This document shows, piece after piece, positions 47,001-55,515 of a DNA stretch of 64,000 nt. This DNA is from Plumapathes pennacea (Eukaryota > Cnidaria > Anthozoa > Antipatharia > Myriopathidae). The stretch lies in the NCBI GenBank assembly GCA_964036295.1, contig OZ038465.1, forward strand, positions 23,470,870 through 23,534,869. The letters run 5' to 3'. Under the pieces are notes generated by a model. It was given only the letters and a program-made list of their open reading frames with translations. It was not told the DNA's origin and made no database searches. Position 1 is the stretch's first letter, and each line of letters opens with the position of its first letter. The position numbers and the translations under genes were made by a program.

Positions 47001-48894
47001 TTTTGAGCTGTGGCATACTGAATGACTCTAAATGTCTTCTCCGCAACATACGAAATGTTGTAATATGACGCACATTGAAACCATGTACTATATTGTTACA
47101 ACATATTTCAGAGACCATTTGCAGTCTCCTCACATACATGATACTGCAAATAATAATTTACAATATACTGTAGACCTACAGTGTACTTACAAAGCCAAGG
47201 TTAGTGTCATCAGGTTAGCACTGTCCACATGGAGATCCGGATGCTCAAAGGCAGAAATGTGGCTAAACTGAGGCTGTTGTGGGAAAAATAATCACATGAT
47301 AAGATTTACTTTACTGACAGAGAGGTGTGCAGTCTGATTTTCCAAACCATCTACAAATTTAAATATGATTACCATAAAGACCAGTTTATCTGCACCCTGA
47401 GTTTGGGAGTTTAAAATTGGATAAAAATTAATAAATAAAAGAGAAAAAATGGTCTGAGGAGGAAGTATCAATATGTTTAAGTCACAGAATGTCAGGGATA
47501 CAGCAAACAGCTTTGCAGAGGAATATACAGTAAAGTTACCAATCAGTGGCTTGAAAAAAATCTTCAAGAATATCTCTGAGAATTGCAGATGGACACAAAC
47601 AGCTCTTTCAGGATCCAGCACACTTCCAAAAAAAATGGCCAGTTAAAATTTCATTCAGGTTTTGTTCTACCATTGCTCAAATAGAACTTATTAGACATTA
47701 GATAAGCTGCACCTGAGCTTTCTTAAAATTGGTTCAACAAAAAGCACTAGGATGATACACAAGTTGAGTTTATTGGTGTTGATAAGGTAAGTGAAATTGG
47801 CATGTTTACTCACCAGTTGGTAAAGATGACTTAAGCCAGTCATATTCCTTCACTCTGACCACTGACTCACCTTCAATAGATGCAAGAGAGAGGGGAAGCA
47901 GAGAACACAAGTCGAATTAGTGTTTGTTTCTGTAAATACAATCTGTTTTTTACTGTCGTTAAAACTTGTTAGTGAAGTTGATTGGCAAAGCAGTCAATAG
48001 GAACAGTAATAGCAATAGAAAACTCACAACACATAACTGAGTTTCAGCAGTTTCATTATGGGTCAATTTGAACACTAAAAATGCATTTCTCCATTATGAC
48101 TGAGTTATTTCAAGTAGGTTTAACAACAAACCTGTGTAAACTGTTCTTGAAGTACACCAATAAGTTCTGTTAGTACCATGGTGTAAAACCTCCTCATCTG
48201 CTGGTACTGTGAAGCAAAAGTATTATCAGAGACAATCTCTCTGTCGTGAAGAATAGATTGATTGTCATGTTGGTTTCGTCATGTGTATATACAGAAAGCA
48301 CTGTTTTTCATATTTTGGTCTGATACGTTGCAATATAGTGTCTTGTGAAAAATTCAGAAGAATTTACAAGAAATACTCTCAGATAGACTAATCAGACACA
48401 AACTGTGGGTCAAACGGTCTCCATATTTTTGTATGAACCCATACAATTTGCCACATACAGTACATGTATCAGAGTTGTGATGTACAGGAATATATGACTC
48501 CACAGGGACAGGTGAAGTTATATTTCGCAACGCCAATCTCGTCGTGAAACGTTAAACCTAGTGTGAGTTACAAGAAATAGCCACCGGAGTACAACACAGT
48601 TCACTGTACCAAACATTCGCGACTGGGACGCGATCGTGACAAGAAATCGAAGGATGTAAAGAGTTTACCGCCGAAACTTACTTCAAGTCGTTTCAGATCT
48701 TCCTCTGTGAAAGTCATGTTTGGGAAAAGTTCCCGGCAACTTGCAACAGCTTTCTCGCAGGTAAGAGCTAGGAAACGAATTTCGCACTCGTCTGAGACAT
48801 TATAAGTCGTGTGAGGACAAACATTGGCAAACATTGAAATGATTCTGTAATGGCGGACTTTGTGTTCAAATTCTTCGCCTTGTAGAGGTATCAT
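23001..48894 (-). CDS. NUF2: NUF2-like kinetochore (NDC80 complex) protein, multi-exon
   Basis: Minus-strand exons, by splice sites and phase: 48894-48682, 48206-48132, 47273-47191, possibly 46913-46830, 41077-41021, 38638-38576, 38398-38195, 36665-36585, 31437-31375, 31197-30994, 30060-29980, 23574-23473 and 23069-23001. The diagnostic part is ENLKSKIVQSPERFKGEVTR in a heptad-rich coiled coil, the conserved segment of NUF2. Downstream pieces (SKKDKLSRIARQHDKKI, MQETHELIHQIEEQRQSI) fit the NUF2 coil order. N-terminal exons (FTEEDLKRLE then QMRRFYTMVLTELIGVLQ, FEHPDLHVDS) fit its calponin-homology head loosely. NUF2 pairs with NDC80 to bind spindle microtubules. The exons for the KRT..LSxIINFxxFR part and the C-terminus were not found. 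Introns are huge and filled with mobile DNA. The three exons at 36.6-38.6 kb are duplicated at 30.0-31.4 kb. Confidence 0.75.
23473..23574 (-). CDS. NUF2: NUF2-like exon, coiled coil
   Basis: A 102-base exon, phase 0-0, with an upstream polypyrimidine run, a CACAG acceptor and a GTAAGG donor. It encodes QLRGQVASKKDKLSRIARQH plus 14 more residues ending EVEHS. It corresponds to the KKEKLATAQ.KI.KK segment of NUF2. Confidence 0.7.
24512..24840. mobile_element. MITE with 27-bp inverted ends, hAT-like
   Basis: It starts AGGCTACGTTTACACTATAC and ends with its exact inverse (GTATAGTGTAAACGTAGCCT). Internal blocks (CTGTACCGAACAGG, GTACCGGATAGG) are repeated variants. It is about 329 bp long and non-coding. 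The end style resembles hAT-type miniature elements. Confidence 0.8.
24870..25560 (+). repeat. 131-bp tandem repeat, about five copies
   Basis: GGGCGGCACG recurs near 24898, 25029, 25161, 25295 and 25426. Each copy is followed by a block such as CAGAAACGAATTATTGGGTGACACG and GCCTGAGATTCTGTGG. Copies differ by many substitutions, so the array is old. It lies in an intron of the NUF2-like gene. Confidence 0.85.
25570..26370. other. Intron stretch without a recognised feature
   Basis: No repeat copy elsewhere in the window, exon or RNA was recognised. Short open frames on the forward strand (25700-25954, 25965-26291) have no domain. Confidence 0.3.
26372..26516. repeat. CATAAG-rich inverted-repeat fragment, copy A
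   Basis: An array of GCATAAGCATAAG is followed by its inverse (CTTATGCTTATGTCGCCACT), with GCGACAGTGGCGACATAAGC forming the other arm. It is a short foldback element at the very start of the duplicated block. The copy B equivalent is at 32848-32996. Confidence 0.75.
26944..27276. mobile_element. MITE, AAGCCCTGGCCAAACGAG ends, copy A
   Basis: AAGCCCTGGCCAAACGAG at the left is the inverse of CTCGTTTGGCCAGGGCTT at the right. Inner blocks of GACTTGCATCGACTTGCAT are repeated. It is non-coding. The copy B equivalent is 33444-33871. Confidence 0.85.
27700..27862. repeat. Hairpin with TCTTATT/AATAAGA ends, copy A
   Basis: TCTTATTCACCGAG at the left pairs with CTCGGTCAATAAGA at the right. GACCGTACTGGGAGAATATCGG has an inverse partner inside. 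A copy is in block B (34300-34440), and a related, shorter hairpin is at 40470-40600. Confidence 0.75.
27992..28800 (+). pseudogene. Crypton/KCTD-type N-terminal domain relic, copy A
   Basis: From the ATG at 27992 the forward strand reads MADENNENCFPLLDDDD, then FDELFGGNSFDELLTDAADS. After frame changes it continues: DRDISTFIQENKN-type in another frame, DKIPPNELSN, then in a third frame LAHFVGKICKQSGEEFE and TLTSFFRSFDCFLREQGKQN, then ASEALASKRKQLRR. This order is the DUF3504-associated N-terminal segment seen in Crypton-derived and KCTD1/ZMYM-like proteins. At least two frameshifts and stops break it, and the catalytic part is missing. It lies antisense in an intron of the NUF2-like gene. 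Confidence 0.55.
29093..29560. mobile_element. Nested inverted-repeat elements, copy A
   Basis: The inner MITE spans 29127-29470, with AAGCCCTGTTTACATGGAGG against the inverse CCTTCCATGTAAACAGGGCC, and many GGAGGGTAACCCTCC hairpins inside. It sits between an outer inverse pair, GGTTTAGCGCGT (about 29098) and ACGCGCTAAACC (about 29528). This reads as one MITE inserted in another. The copy B equivalent is 35650-36150. Confidence 0.8.
29980..30060 (-). CDS. NUF2: NUF2-like duplicated exon 3, copy A
   Basis: An 81-base exon encoding NTKQEELQDRNMAQKELLRD and flanks, ending AKVE. To stay in phase 0 it uses the acceptor ending GCGAG rather than the TAG four bases upstream. The donor is GTAAAT. Coiled-coil heptads continue from the previous exon. 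Confidence 0.6.
30994..31197 (-). CDS. NUF2: NUF2-like duplicated exon 2, copy A
   Basis: A 204-base exon, phase 0-0, with a GATCAG acceptor and GTAAGT donor. It encodes 68 residues, including the NUF2 hallmark LKSKIVQSPERFKGEVTRLN. It differs from copy B at several residues (for example SPERF here, FPERF there). Confidence 0.75.
31375..31437 (-). CDS. NUF2: NUF2-like duplicated exon 1, copy A
   Basis: A 63-base exon, phase 0-0, with a CCAG acceptor and GTATGT donor. It encodes AAEMRRLQQIKTTNAELNSK plus one residue (T; K in copy B). Confidence 0.7.
32228..32735. mobile_element. Inverted-repeat element with GGATTTTATCCCCC ends
   Basis: GTGTCACAGCGGATTTTATC at the left pairs with the inverse of GATAAAATCTGCTAGGACAC at the right. 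ATCCGCTAGCGGAT palindromes lie inside. It also holds a CACGACCACGACCGACCG stretch. The segment 32440-32575 recurs at 39141-39277. Confidence 0.65.
33444..33871. mobile_element. MITE, AAGCCCTGGCCAAACGAG ends, copy B
   Basis: It has the same inverted ends as 26944-27276 but retains about 90 bp more internal GACTTGCAT-type repeats (33480-33570). Confidence 0.85.
34584..35400 (+). pseudogene. Crypton/KCTD-type N-terminal domain relic, copy B
   Basis: This is a copy of the relic at 27992-28800, with the same broken frames. Here the acidic run after the start is shortened and frameshifted (near 34622). Both copies share the older frame breaks, so the relic was already dead when the block duplicated. 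Confidence 0.55.
35650..36150. mobile_element. Nested inverted-repeat elements, copy B
   Basis: The inner MITE lies at 35682-36075 between outer GGTTTAGCGCGT / ACGCGCTAAACC arms. It has about 50 bp more than copy A around 35880-35920, including a further CTGGGAGGGTAACCCTCC hairpin. Confidence 0.8.
36585..36665 (-). CDS. NUF2: NUF2-like duplicated exon 3, copy B
   Basis: An 81-base exon encoding ATTKQEELQDRNMAQKELLR and on to AKVE. It has the same GCGAG acceptor choice as copy A and a GTAAAC donor. Confidence 0.6.
36780..37555. other. Insertion specific to duplication copy B
   Basis: About 780 bp here replaces about 190 bp in copy A (30.17-30.36 kb). No gene or clear terminal repeats were seen, though the flanking GACTTCTCCGCTA and AATATCAGACAAA edges are shared with A. 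It marks a difference that arose after duplication, or a deletion in A. Confidence 0.5.
38195..38398 (-). CDS. NUF2: NUF2-like duplicated exon 2, copy B
   Basis: A 204-base exon, phase 0-0, encoding AQMKVNLATLKAGNENLKSK and on through IVQFPERFKGEVTR to RLQYTE. It has a GATCAG acceptor and GTAAGT donor. The hallmark serine of SPERF is phenylalanine here. Confidence 0.75.
38576..38638 (-). CDS. NUF2: NUF2-like duplicated exon 1, copy B
   Basis: A 63-base exon, phase 0-0, encoding AAEMRRLQQIKTTNAELNSK plus K. It follows the 41021-41077 exon in frame, continuing one coiled coil. Confidence 0.7.
39280..39377. repeat. Half copy of the 16.55-kb palindrome
   Basis: From the loop (AGCGAAGCGCCTCGTGGATC) through CAATAAGAGGACAGACACAT to ACGTCAATTTGTT, it matches the right arm at 16.63-16.73 kb. 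The left arm is missing, so the foldback was cut at its centre. Confidence 0.85.
39480..40460. other. Intron stretch, weakly repeat-like
   Basis: Parts resemble 11.6-11.95 kb (see there). No gene was recognised. Confidence 0.3.
40470..40600. repeat. Hairpin with TCTTATTAAC/GTTAATAAGA ends
   Basis: AATATCTTATTAACCTCGTT at the left pairs with GCTCGGTTAATAAGATCTAT at the right. GGTCCGTAC and GTACGGACC are the inner stem. It is related to the hairpins at 27.7 and 34.3 kb. Confidence 0.75.
41021..41077 (-). CDS. NUF2: NUF2-like exon with probable GC donor
   Basis: A 57-base exon encoding FASEVEELQSSVNELNKQQ. The acceptor is TTGACAG. In-phase joining to the next exon requires the donor CAG|GCAACT, a GC-AG intron; the nearest GT (AT|GTTAGG, 14 bases further) would break the frame. 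The spliced coil NELNKQQ-AAEMRRLQQIK is continuous. Confidence 0.6.
41801..42658 (+). CDS. CaRF (ALS2CR8)-like gene fragment inside the element
   Basis: Exon 41801-41980 follows an AAGTATAG acceptor. It encodes LEDCATIPELWVEKFDVSFD, then GLYTSTLEKALELIRVYEIA and YAASKDFGMSG, ending at a GTAAGT donor in phase 1. Exon 42495-42658 has a poly-C/CAG acceptor, joins in phase, and encodes DGLGIEFDGIPFMIIGKKVL, then ECHHGPNRNNISKAKLAKER, to a TAG stop. The FDGIPFxIIGKKVLECHHG pattern resembles the calcium-responsive transcription factor (ALS2CR8) DNA-binding domain. The upstream start was not found. It may be a captured host fragment or a remnant of the element's own gene. Confidence 0.45.
42300..42356. 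repeat. CA microsatellite with poly-C
   Basis: A C-run followed by a CA dinucleotide repeat, inside the Mutator-like element. A second C-run of about 16 lies at 42460-42475. Confidence 0.85.
43050..43470 (+). pseudogene. Penelope-like element relic nested in Mutator-like element
   Basis: The forward strand reads RILLFVTQYQPSVYN, then MKHWHLIQNQPLLKTIFMEP and PPIISFKRGKSLKDMLVRAK, followed by a stop. This parallels the minus-strand relic at 10.73-11.03 kb. Decayed sequence where the GIY-YIG domain would follow extends to about 43470. Stops interrupt it. Confidence 0.6.
44380..46150. other. NUF2-like intron, no recognised feature
   Basis: I see AT-rich intronic sequence with a G-run at 45921-45930. 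Candidate exons were sought for the NUF2 head domain (an LSxIINF-type motif) without success. Confidence 0.3.
46830..46913 (-). CDS. NUF2: Possible NUF2-like exon
   Basis: An 84-base candidate between a GTGAG acceptor and a strong GTAAGT donor. It is open in the phase left by exon 47191-47273 and encodes LTVEDYHKISDRCIEDSENL and on to LFLFFTR. Its match to the NUF2 head domain is weak. Confidence 0.3.
47191..47273 (-). CDS. NUF2: NUF2-like exon, head domain
   Basis: An 83-base exon with an ACAACAG acceptor and GTAAGT donor, encoding PQFSHISAFEHPDLHVDSAN and LMTLTLA. The EHP.LH..S..L pattern is comparable to the YPHLMEG.LPF region of the NUF2 calponin-homology domain. Confidence 0.55.
47735..48000 (-). 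pseudogene. Duplicated METTL22-like exon in NUF2-like intron
   Basis: About 265 bp here matches 882-1150. It includes the METTL22-like exon, here at 47870-47814, with both splice sites intact and coding ESVVRVKEYDWLKSSLPT (one residue different). No other METTL22 exon lies nearby, so it is a partial DNA-level copy including intron flanks, not a processed copy. Confidence 0.75.
48132..48206 (-). CDS. NUF2: NUF2-like exon 2
   Basis: A 75-base exon, phase 0-0, with a TTCACAG acceptor and a GTTTGT donor. It encodes QQMRRFYTMVLTELIGVLQE and ends FTQ. It corresponds to the YMRALQIVYGIRLEHF part of the NUF2 head. Confidence 0.6.
48682..48894 (-). CDS. NUF2: NUF2-like exon 1 (start)
   Basis: It encodes 71 residues from MIPLQGEEFEHKVRHYRIIS to NMTFTEEDLKRLE, followed by the donor GTAAGT. 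The internal start MFANVCPHTTYNVSDE would be closer to the usual NUF2 beginning. The FTEEDL motif fits the LTKNDL position of NUF2. Confidence 0.55.
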
Positions 48895-48968
48895 GTGGTG
48901 TGAAAAGTGAAGCTTATCCAACTTTGAAAACCAAGGCCTGGTTACATAGGATTGAAGACAAATCCAAT
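48895..48968. promoter_or_regulatory. Bidirectional promoter, NUF2-like and OTU-PHD gene
   Basis: Only 74 bp separate the minus-strand ATG (48894) and the plus-strand ATG (48969). Both genes start with strong splice-supported first exons, so they must share a promoter or have start sites within each other's leader. No TATA box was seen. Confidence 0.6.
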
Positions 48969-51900
48969 ATGGCGGACGAGGTAAGCCCGTCTTCACTTTT
49001 CTGGATGTACCCCACAGTCTTTCAGAATGATAGACTTATTTATATTTTTCTGACATGCAATTTACATGTTCCGTTTGTTTTTTCGATTTGAAGGCTATGG
49101 AAGAGATTCTCGTAGAGGAGCTACTGGAATCTACAGACGTGAGCGATCAAGAAAATGAAAATGTTGCTGACGAAGAGGCATGCCATTCTGCGAGTCAGGC
49201 TTGGTTTTTTTGAACAGCTGTGGCACTTTGTTCTCTACGTATGACCTTGTGATGTGTTATTTTCTTGAAGGTTGCATTTATAAATGACCCCAAATTAAGG
49301 CAGCAGTATGATCGTAGGAGTCTAGCCAGCATGCATAAAAAGGTAACTTGCAGATACAGGAGAAGGTTCAAGCTTTTCAAGCAACGTAGACTAGTGCGTT
49401 TCCCTGTATGATAGTGGCAATCTCATACTCGTCGAAGCACGGTACTTAGACGGATACTCAATGGGTTCAGCAGTTTACCAAGAGGGCATTTCCGTAGATC
49501 TTTGTTTGAAAGTTAACGGAAAACGTTTTCCTGTTTGATTTTGCGGAAATTTTCAGGATAAACGGATCGTCTGAAAAGTTATAGTCACCATTTTCCAAGA
49601 GACAAACCTAAATTTTCTGTCCAGTTTACAAAACCCATTGATGGCTTCACGCCACATTTTACTCTCCATAATTCAAGCACTTTTTATTTCTATCAGTAGG
49701 CGGTACACTCTTTCATCCATTATTCAGTTCACTGATCCACTTGTTTCGTGTCGTGTCGGGGTTTTTTTTTTGCAATATTTTAAGGCGTTGGTTTGTTAAT
49801 GATGTAATTTGGCAGATGTGACATTGAGTTGAAATGTAGGTGTTTTGTGGGAAGTATCACTCAATCGCTGAACTGCGATTTTGATAGAATAATAAAGCTT
49901 ATGGCACTGACCTTGTTTATGTGTGTTTTTTCTGATCCATTTGGCATCATTTTGGCACTAGAGCGAATTCCGTCACTATTCGCTGGTGAGGATCCATCAC
50001 CTCCTTAATCCACCCCCCACCCCCACATCCTCCCCATCCTTTCCTCAATCAGCAAACATGCAGCTAAATGAAGTTCATGTCACATGTCTTCCATTTCACT
50101 GCAGCTGGACAAGTGGTATGCCAAAACTAGGTGCCCCGTTTTTTTTCTGGGATATTCAAATGGCAAAATTTGTTACTCAGGTATGACAGAGGATCAGTTT
50201 GCTACTATGTCTTTTATATAAAATTAAATTTTAAACTGTAGATATAGCTTAACCAGTTAACTTTTCATGAGCTACAGTGATTCTGTATATTGCACATGAA
50301 CATCAGGATAGCTGATTAGTTGATCCTAATTTTTTATAATAATTTCAGGCCCTCCACACATGAAAGCTCTGGCAGAAGATGAGGAGTTTATGAAAAAGTT
50401 TTATGCCTGTGCAACACAGCCTATCCCACCTGCAAGGTCTACTGCAAGTGGGTACTTCTGTATACAGTACCATAAAATGCTGTTATTATTATTAATACTT
50501 TCCCCCATGCATCCCCACCCCCATTGGAGAGGATTGAAGCCTTATTAGAGGGGGGAGTCCTATTTTCAAAATATAGCATGAGAAGATATTCTTGGCCAAC
50601 ACAACTGATGTGATGTAACATCAGAGCCACGCATAATGACAGCAGACTGATTTGGATTGATTGTGGTGTGACTCAGTGTTCCACCATTTGAGACTTTTCA
50701 GGGGGCATTAGCTTACTTCAGTCAGGTTGAAAATCTTCCCATTTATATTTAAGTTCAGCAGGTTACTTGTATATTGTGTCAAAATATGAAGAGTTGATTG
50801 GGTTATATTGGGTTATTCATAATAATTGCAGAGACATGTGTTTTTTCTTTTGCCATAGAAGATGTGAATGAAAATTGCCTGCCATTAGATCCAGATTGGG
50901 GCTCTTTGATCATTTATGGGAAAAGGCAGTTGCTAACTGCTCTTGTGACCCAAAATGGTAAAATACAACTTTATCTTTCCCATATCATTATTATCCTAAT
51001 TCCATGTACTTGCAATGTCCATGAACTCAGCAATCTCTCAAATATATATTAGATATGTTAAGCATATTGGAAGTTTGCTGAACAATGTTTTATTGATCTG
51101 TATTAAGAAAGGGGAATGTTTAATTTAAAGAGATGTATTGCATGATGAGATCATTTTCTTTTTGAAATTTATCCATTTCTGTTTCAGCTCTGTGTCATAA
51201 AATAATCATTTAAATATATCATTTCTGAATGCACGACCTGCTTATATAGACTGCAACAGTGAAACAAATTAATGTGGAACATAATGATTTACTTAACTTA
51301 TAGGAGCAAAGCGTGCCAGGTGGAATGATGTGGATGCAATGCCTCATTGGTGGCCAAAGAACATCCGATTTCGTGACCCCAATAATGGGAAACCCAAAAT
51401 GAAGTTATGGGAGTTCAACCTCATTATCAAAGCCTACCAGGAAAAACTTCCCATGGGAGGTTTGTGTGTCCCTGAAAAATGGGGTTCTGAGGCGGGTTCC
51501 TTTGTATTACTGATGTATATATGTGTGTGTATATGTACATCACAGAGTGAATGAGAAAAATACAATGTTGTATTCATTTGCATTTTCCTTTCTTTATCTG
51601 CATGACACTCATAAACACGAACTTAATTTTGCTGCATGCACATCATCACAATGGCTATAATTCAACACACCATTTTTCTTTCTTTTTCGCAATATCTAGA
51701 TGATGATCTGCAGTCCACACTCTCATCATCACTACAAACCCAAACATCACCTCTGCCAGCATGTGCACCACCAACAGCACCAACACCAACACCACCAGCA
51801 CCAGCACCAACGCCAACACCATCATCACCACCACAATCCTCACCATCACCAGAACCGTCATCACCACTACCCCCATCATCACCACCTCCACCTAGTACAT

Positions 51901-54900
51901 CACCACATGAACAATCATTCTCATCAAGACCAACGATTGAAGCATTGTGGAACCGTGTGCATCAGGTAAATTATTCATGTGTAATTTTAATTTGTACTTT
52001 GGCATACTCAGTGTCATCCACATTCTGCAGGTTATTTTTTCATCTAGCATTGGAAATGTGACTAAACCTACCTTTTTTATTGCAGGCATGTTGGGATGAT
52101 GATGATGCCAGTTCCATATTGCTTCTTCTGAGAGATATATCAGACTGGGAATCCCTTGTAGAATGCTGCCATTTACTGCACAGTGTCATGCCATCACCTG
52201 ACCACAGGGACACACAACTCACATGTATATCAAGCAGTAAAGTCGAGATGAGGTTTCTATTAGTTTTGATGCACTCACATTTCAAACGCAATGCAAATTA
52301 GGGTCTTTTTTATGTTTTTATTCGAAGGATGGTGTACTGACACAATATGCCACTGCTCAAGATGGTTGCTTCGACAGCTCAACTATTGATGTTTGCATAC
52401 TTCATTTCGCTCAGCCCACCTTTTTTCTTTGTAGAGATATGTTTAATTCTTTCAGTCTAGTCCTTAGTAACTATACTCTTTTTTATGTCACGCAAGGGTT
52501 CGTCATTGTTTGCCAGAAGAATATCTCCGGGACGGTTTGGAGCCGGCAGTTGTGAGGGCAGATGGGAATTGTTTATTCAATTCCATCTCATTGGCCCTCT
52601 ACAAGGATGAATATGAGTCGAATATGCTCAAGCTTGGGGCTGTTGTGCAGGGATGCATTCACGAGCAGGTCTACATTAATAAGGTATAATATTTTTTATG
52701 AGGGAGCTTTTACTCTTCTTAGATTTTGTAACAAACAGTCGTTTCAGAGTACTTTTTCGTCTTTCGAGTTTTACTGCCAGTTAGTGTTTATAAGACAGGA
52801 TAATATTATGATCTTTTAGATTATGACAACCTATCCTCCGGAGGCATTCATTCAAACTGTTACAACGGATGCCATTCTTGCGTCCATCAACCACATCAAG
52901 AAAGCCTCTGAGAGGATGCGGGCCATTTATCGAAAGGAGGTCATGGCCACACTTACAGATGGACGCTACTCGGGTTTGTTCCAATCATACTTTGAGCAAT
53001 AAATAATCAATTGTTGTTATCTCCAGAGTTCATGTACACCTATGCTACTCTATATGTGCAAGTTGAAAATACATGTGCGTTCATACATGTGCATGATAAT
53101 TTCATTATCTTGTGTTTTGCCCGCAATATCCTTGATAAGAGTTGAAGTCGTGTATTTTTGTGTATCAAACCTCGGGCGATGTGTTGATTTTTAACAGGTT
53201 TACTGCAGGTCCATCTAGTTGCGGGATATATTGAGATGCGCGTGCATTCGATATGCTCAGAGCCTGGCTATGACCTCTACAATACAGAGGTTCTCCCCCT
53301 ATTTCGAGCCAGCAGAAAAGGCCCGAGTTTGAAGTTGCTCTGGTGCCGTCTGCACCAGGATGCAGTCGTGGCAAACCACATTGCACCAGTACTCCCATGT
53401 ACTGACAGTCTAACTGGTAGGATGGTCGCTCACATTAGGATTAGGCTTCGCACTGGAATATTTAAAGACGACTTAGATAATAAGAAAACTTAGGCTAGAT
53501 AATTACTTAAGGTCGACTTAGAGGAAGGTCCAAACCATACTTACAAGACAACTTAGCACCTGATTATTCCTTGGTTGTTTCCTTGGTGACAAAGCAAAAG
53601 GTTGTGAAAGGTTTCCGTTCAGGCAAAATATAGAAAACATTGCTTTTTGCCATTATAATAATGTGTTTGAAAGTATTGTTCTATGAATCAAAGCTAATTG
53701 CTCCTTGAATAAATGCGAATCTTTGGACATGAAGCTGAAAATTTAATCTTTGCATGTGATGTTTTTCTACGGAGCGACTCAATATTATAAAAGCCCGAAA
53801 AAGCTGGCAAAGTCATAACAACATACTGTCTGGTACGACTGACATTGAGGTATTGTTTTCACTTTGTTCCCATTAGAGTTCAACACCTTTGCTGAGAATG
53901 TCACTGGCAAATGCAGTTCTTCCTGCCAAATCAAGGAATGTGCCACTGCAAGTCGATTAGTACAGTGTGAACATTGCCTGATTTGGTTTCACTGTAAGTG
54001 CATTGGATTCCTTCCTGGACAACAAAGCCAACTACCACAGCACTGGTTCTGTGGCTGTGCCCTAAGTGACGAGTATGGTTGGTAAGTTTTCATAGAGAAG
54101 CAGAGATAATGATTTTGAACTTTGCCTTCTCTACTGCTGTGCCACCTTTTGCGTAGAGTGCAATGCTGTTACACGAATGGAAGCGGTACAAAGTTTCTAA
54201 ACAAGCCGTGATAAAGCCGGTTTTATCTTACTCAAGGGTTTGTTCACTAGATAGCACGGATGGGACCCCCGATCGAGTACTTAGCCCTTAGTACTTACTT
54301 CTTTCTATAGGTTGACAGAATTCCAGGACAAACTGTCATTACGACGGCTTCTTTGCAGTAAGGAGTTATCTGTAAGTAATGTATTAACTTTTGCTCGCTC
54401 ACCGCCGTCTTTTTTTGATAACGTAGGACGTTCGCATAGGTAAATGTCTCCGGTGAGATTTGCACATCGTAGAGTTATATCGAAACTGCATTAATGTTGA
54501 CATCAATAATTTAATCTTATCTAATCTAACCTAACAGTCCAATAGAGGGCAGAGGCTTTAAAGATGTGGAAAGAGCTATTGCCAATTTTTTTTTTGTAAT
54601 ACTAATTTCCTTGCCTTCCATGCATCGAAACCCCATAAAATGGTGTTTCCAAAATGGTATACTCTATTAAGCATGTTGTTTTCATGTTTTACTTTTGGTG
54701 CCAATCATTTTTATAGGAGTACTTGCAACGCATAGCTGATGGGTCGATAGCCTCTCTGAGGAGGGACCTCTTTGTCCGCAGCGTGAACAACGTTGCCACC
54801 GCGAAGAAGCTACGATCCCTCGCAGGCTTTGGTCCAAACCATGAAGTACTGTATTTGACATAATTAGTCCTTTGTATCGTACTGTTCTCCTACAGATCCG

Positions 54901-55515
54901 CTGTACTTTGACCTAAAATGTCATTCTCTCCTGCGTCGATCAATTGTAATATTGACTGATACAATAATATTTATTTGTAACTGAGAGCTAATGGTTAATG
55001 TTGCTTTTGTTATTGTTGTTGTTTTGTTTTTTTCTCCTTAATACAGGATACATACCTTGAAGACGTGGTGCTAGCGCTTGTAAAAGCAAGGTCGGATTTG
55101 TATTTTCCGCCAGGTGTTCCGCTGGACGAGTACACTCTTCTTCATTACTGTCTACAAGTGGCGATTACGGAGGTAGTTATTTTCGCACCATCTTGAGATG
55201 CAACAATATACCAATCATTTTTAAAGATAGTTTTCTCCGGAATTTGTATATTTCATAATTTTACTTGCAAATTATCTATAAGCCTGTTATACAATCGCTT
55301 GATCTTTTAAAAAATCGGAGGAGCCATAATTTATGCGTGTTGAAAAGTATTAAATCTGAGAGTCCCCTCCATGGTCGTATTTCTTTAAGATAATGAACAC
55401 GGAATACTGATTATTCTTTTTCAATTCCCAGGTTGTCATATGGATCATTGCCAGAATGACTAAAGTTAGCCGCGTAATGGCAGAAAAGATGTTCTCTAAG
55501 CATCACGATATATAA
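48969..55515 (+). CDS. Vertnin/OTU-like protein with PHD-like finger, 17 exons
   Basis: Exons: 48969-48980, 49094-49138 (or to 49198), 49271-49342, 50105-50180, 50349-50447, 50859-50957, 51304-51459, 51700-51965, 52086-52252, 52497-52683, 52820-52973, 53198-53416, 53877-54081, 54311-54371, 54717-54845, 55047-55172 and 55432-55515 (TAA). The total is 2157 bases, 718 residues, with all phases consistent. Parts in order: acidic N-terminus (MADE-AMEEILVEELLESTD); W-rich segment (HWWPKNIRFRDPNNG, about 150-170); Pro/Ser/Thr linker (about 197-255); OTU/vertnin-like domain (about 331-515) with ADGNCLFNSIS (D353, C356) and ANHIAPVL (H505); PHD-like Cys/His finger (about 525-583: VQCEHCLIWFHCKCIGF, HWFCGC); helical tail. 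The domain order and the LLQVHLVAGYI and LPLFRASRKG blocks resemble vertnin. A role as nuclear deubiquitinase or chromatin reader is inference. No frame damage is seen. Confidence 0.8.

Noticed and set aside
51655-51891. Val/Met-rich minus-strand open frame
   Set aside because: Shadow of the proline/serine/threonine-rich exon on the other strand.
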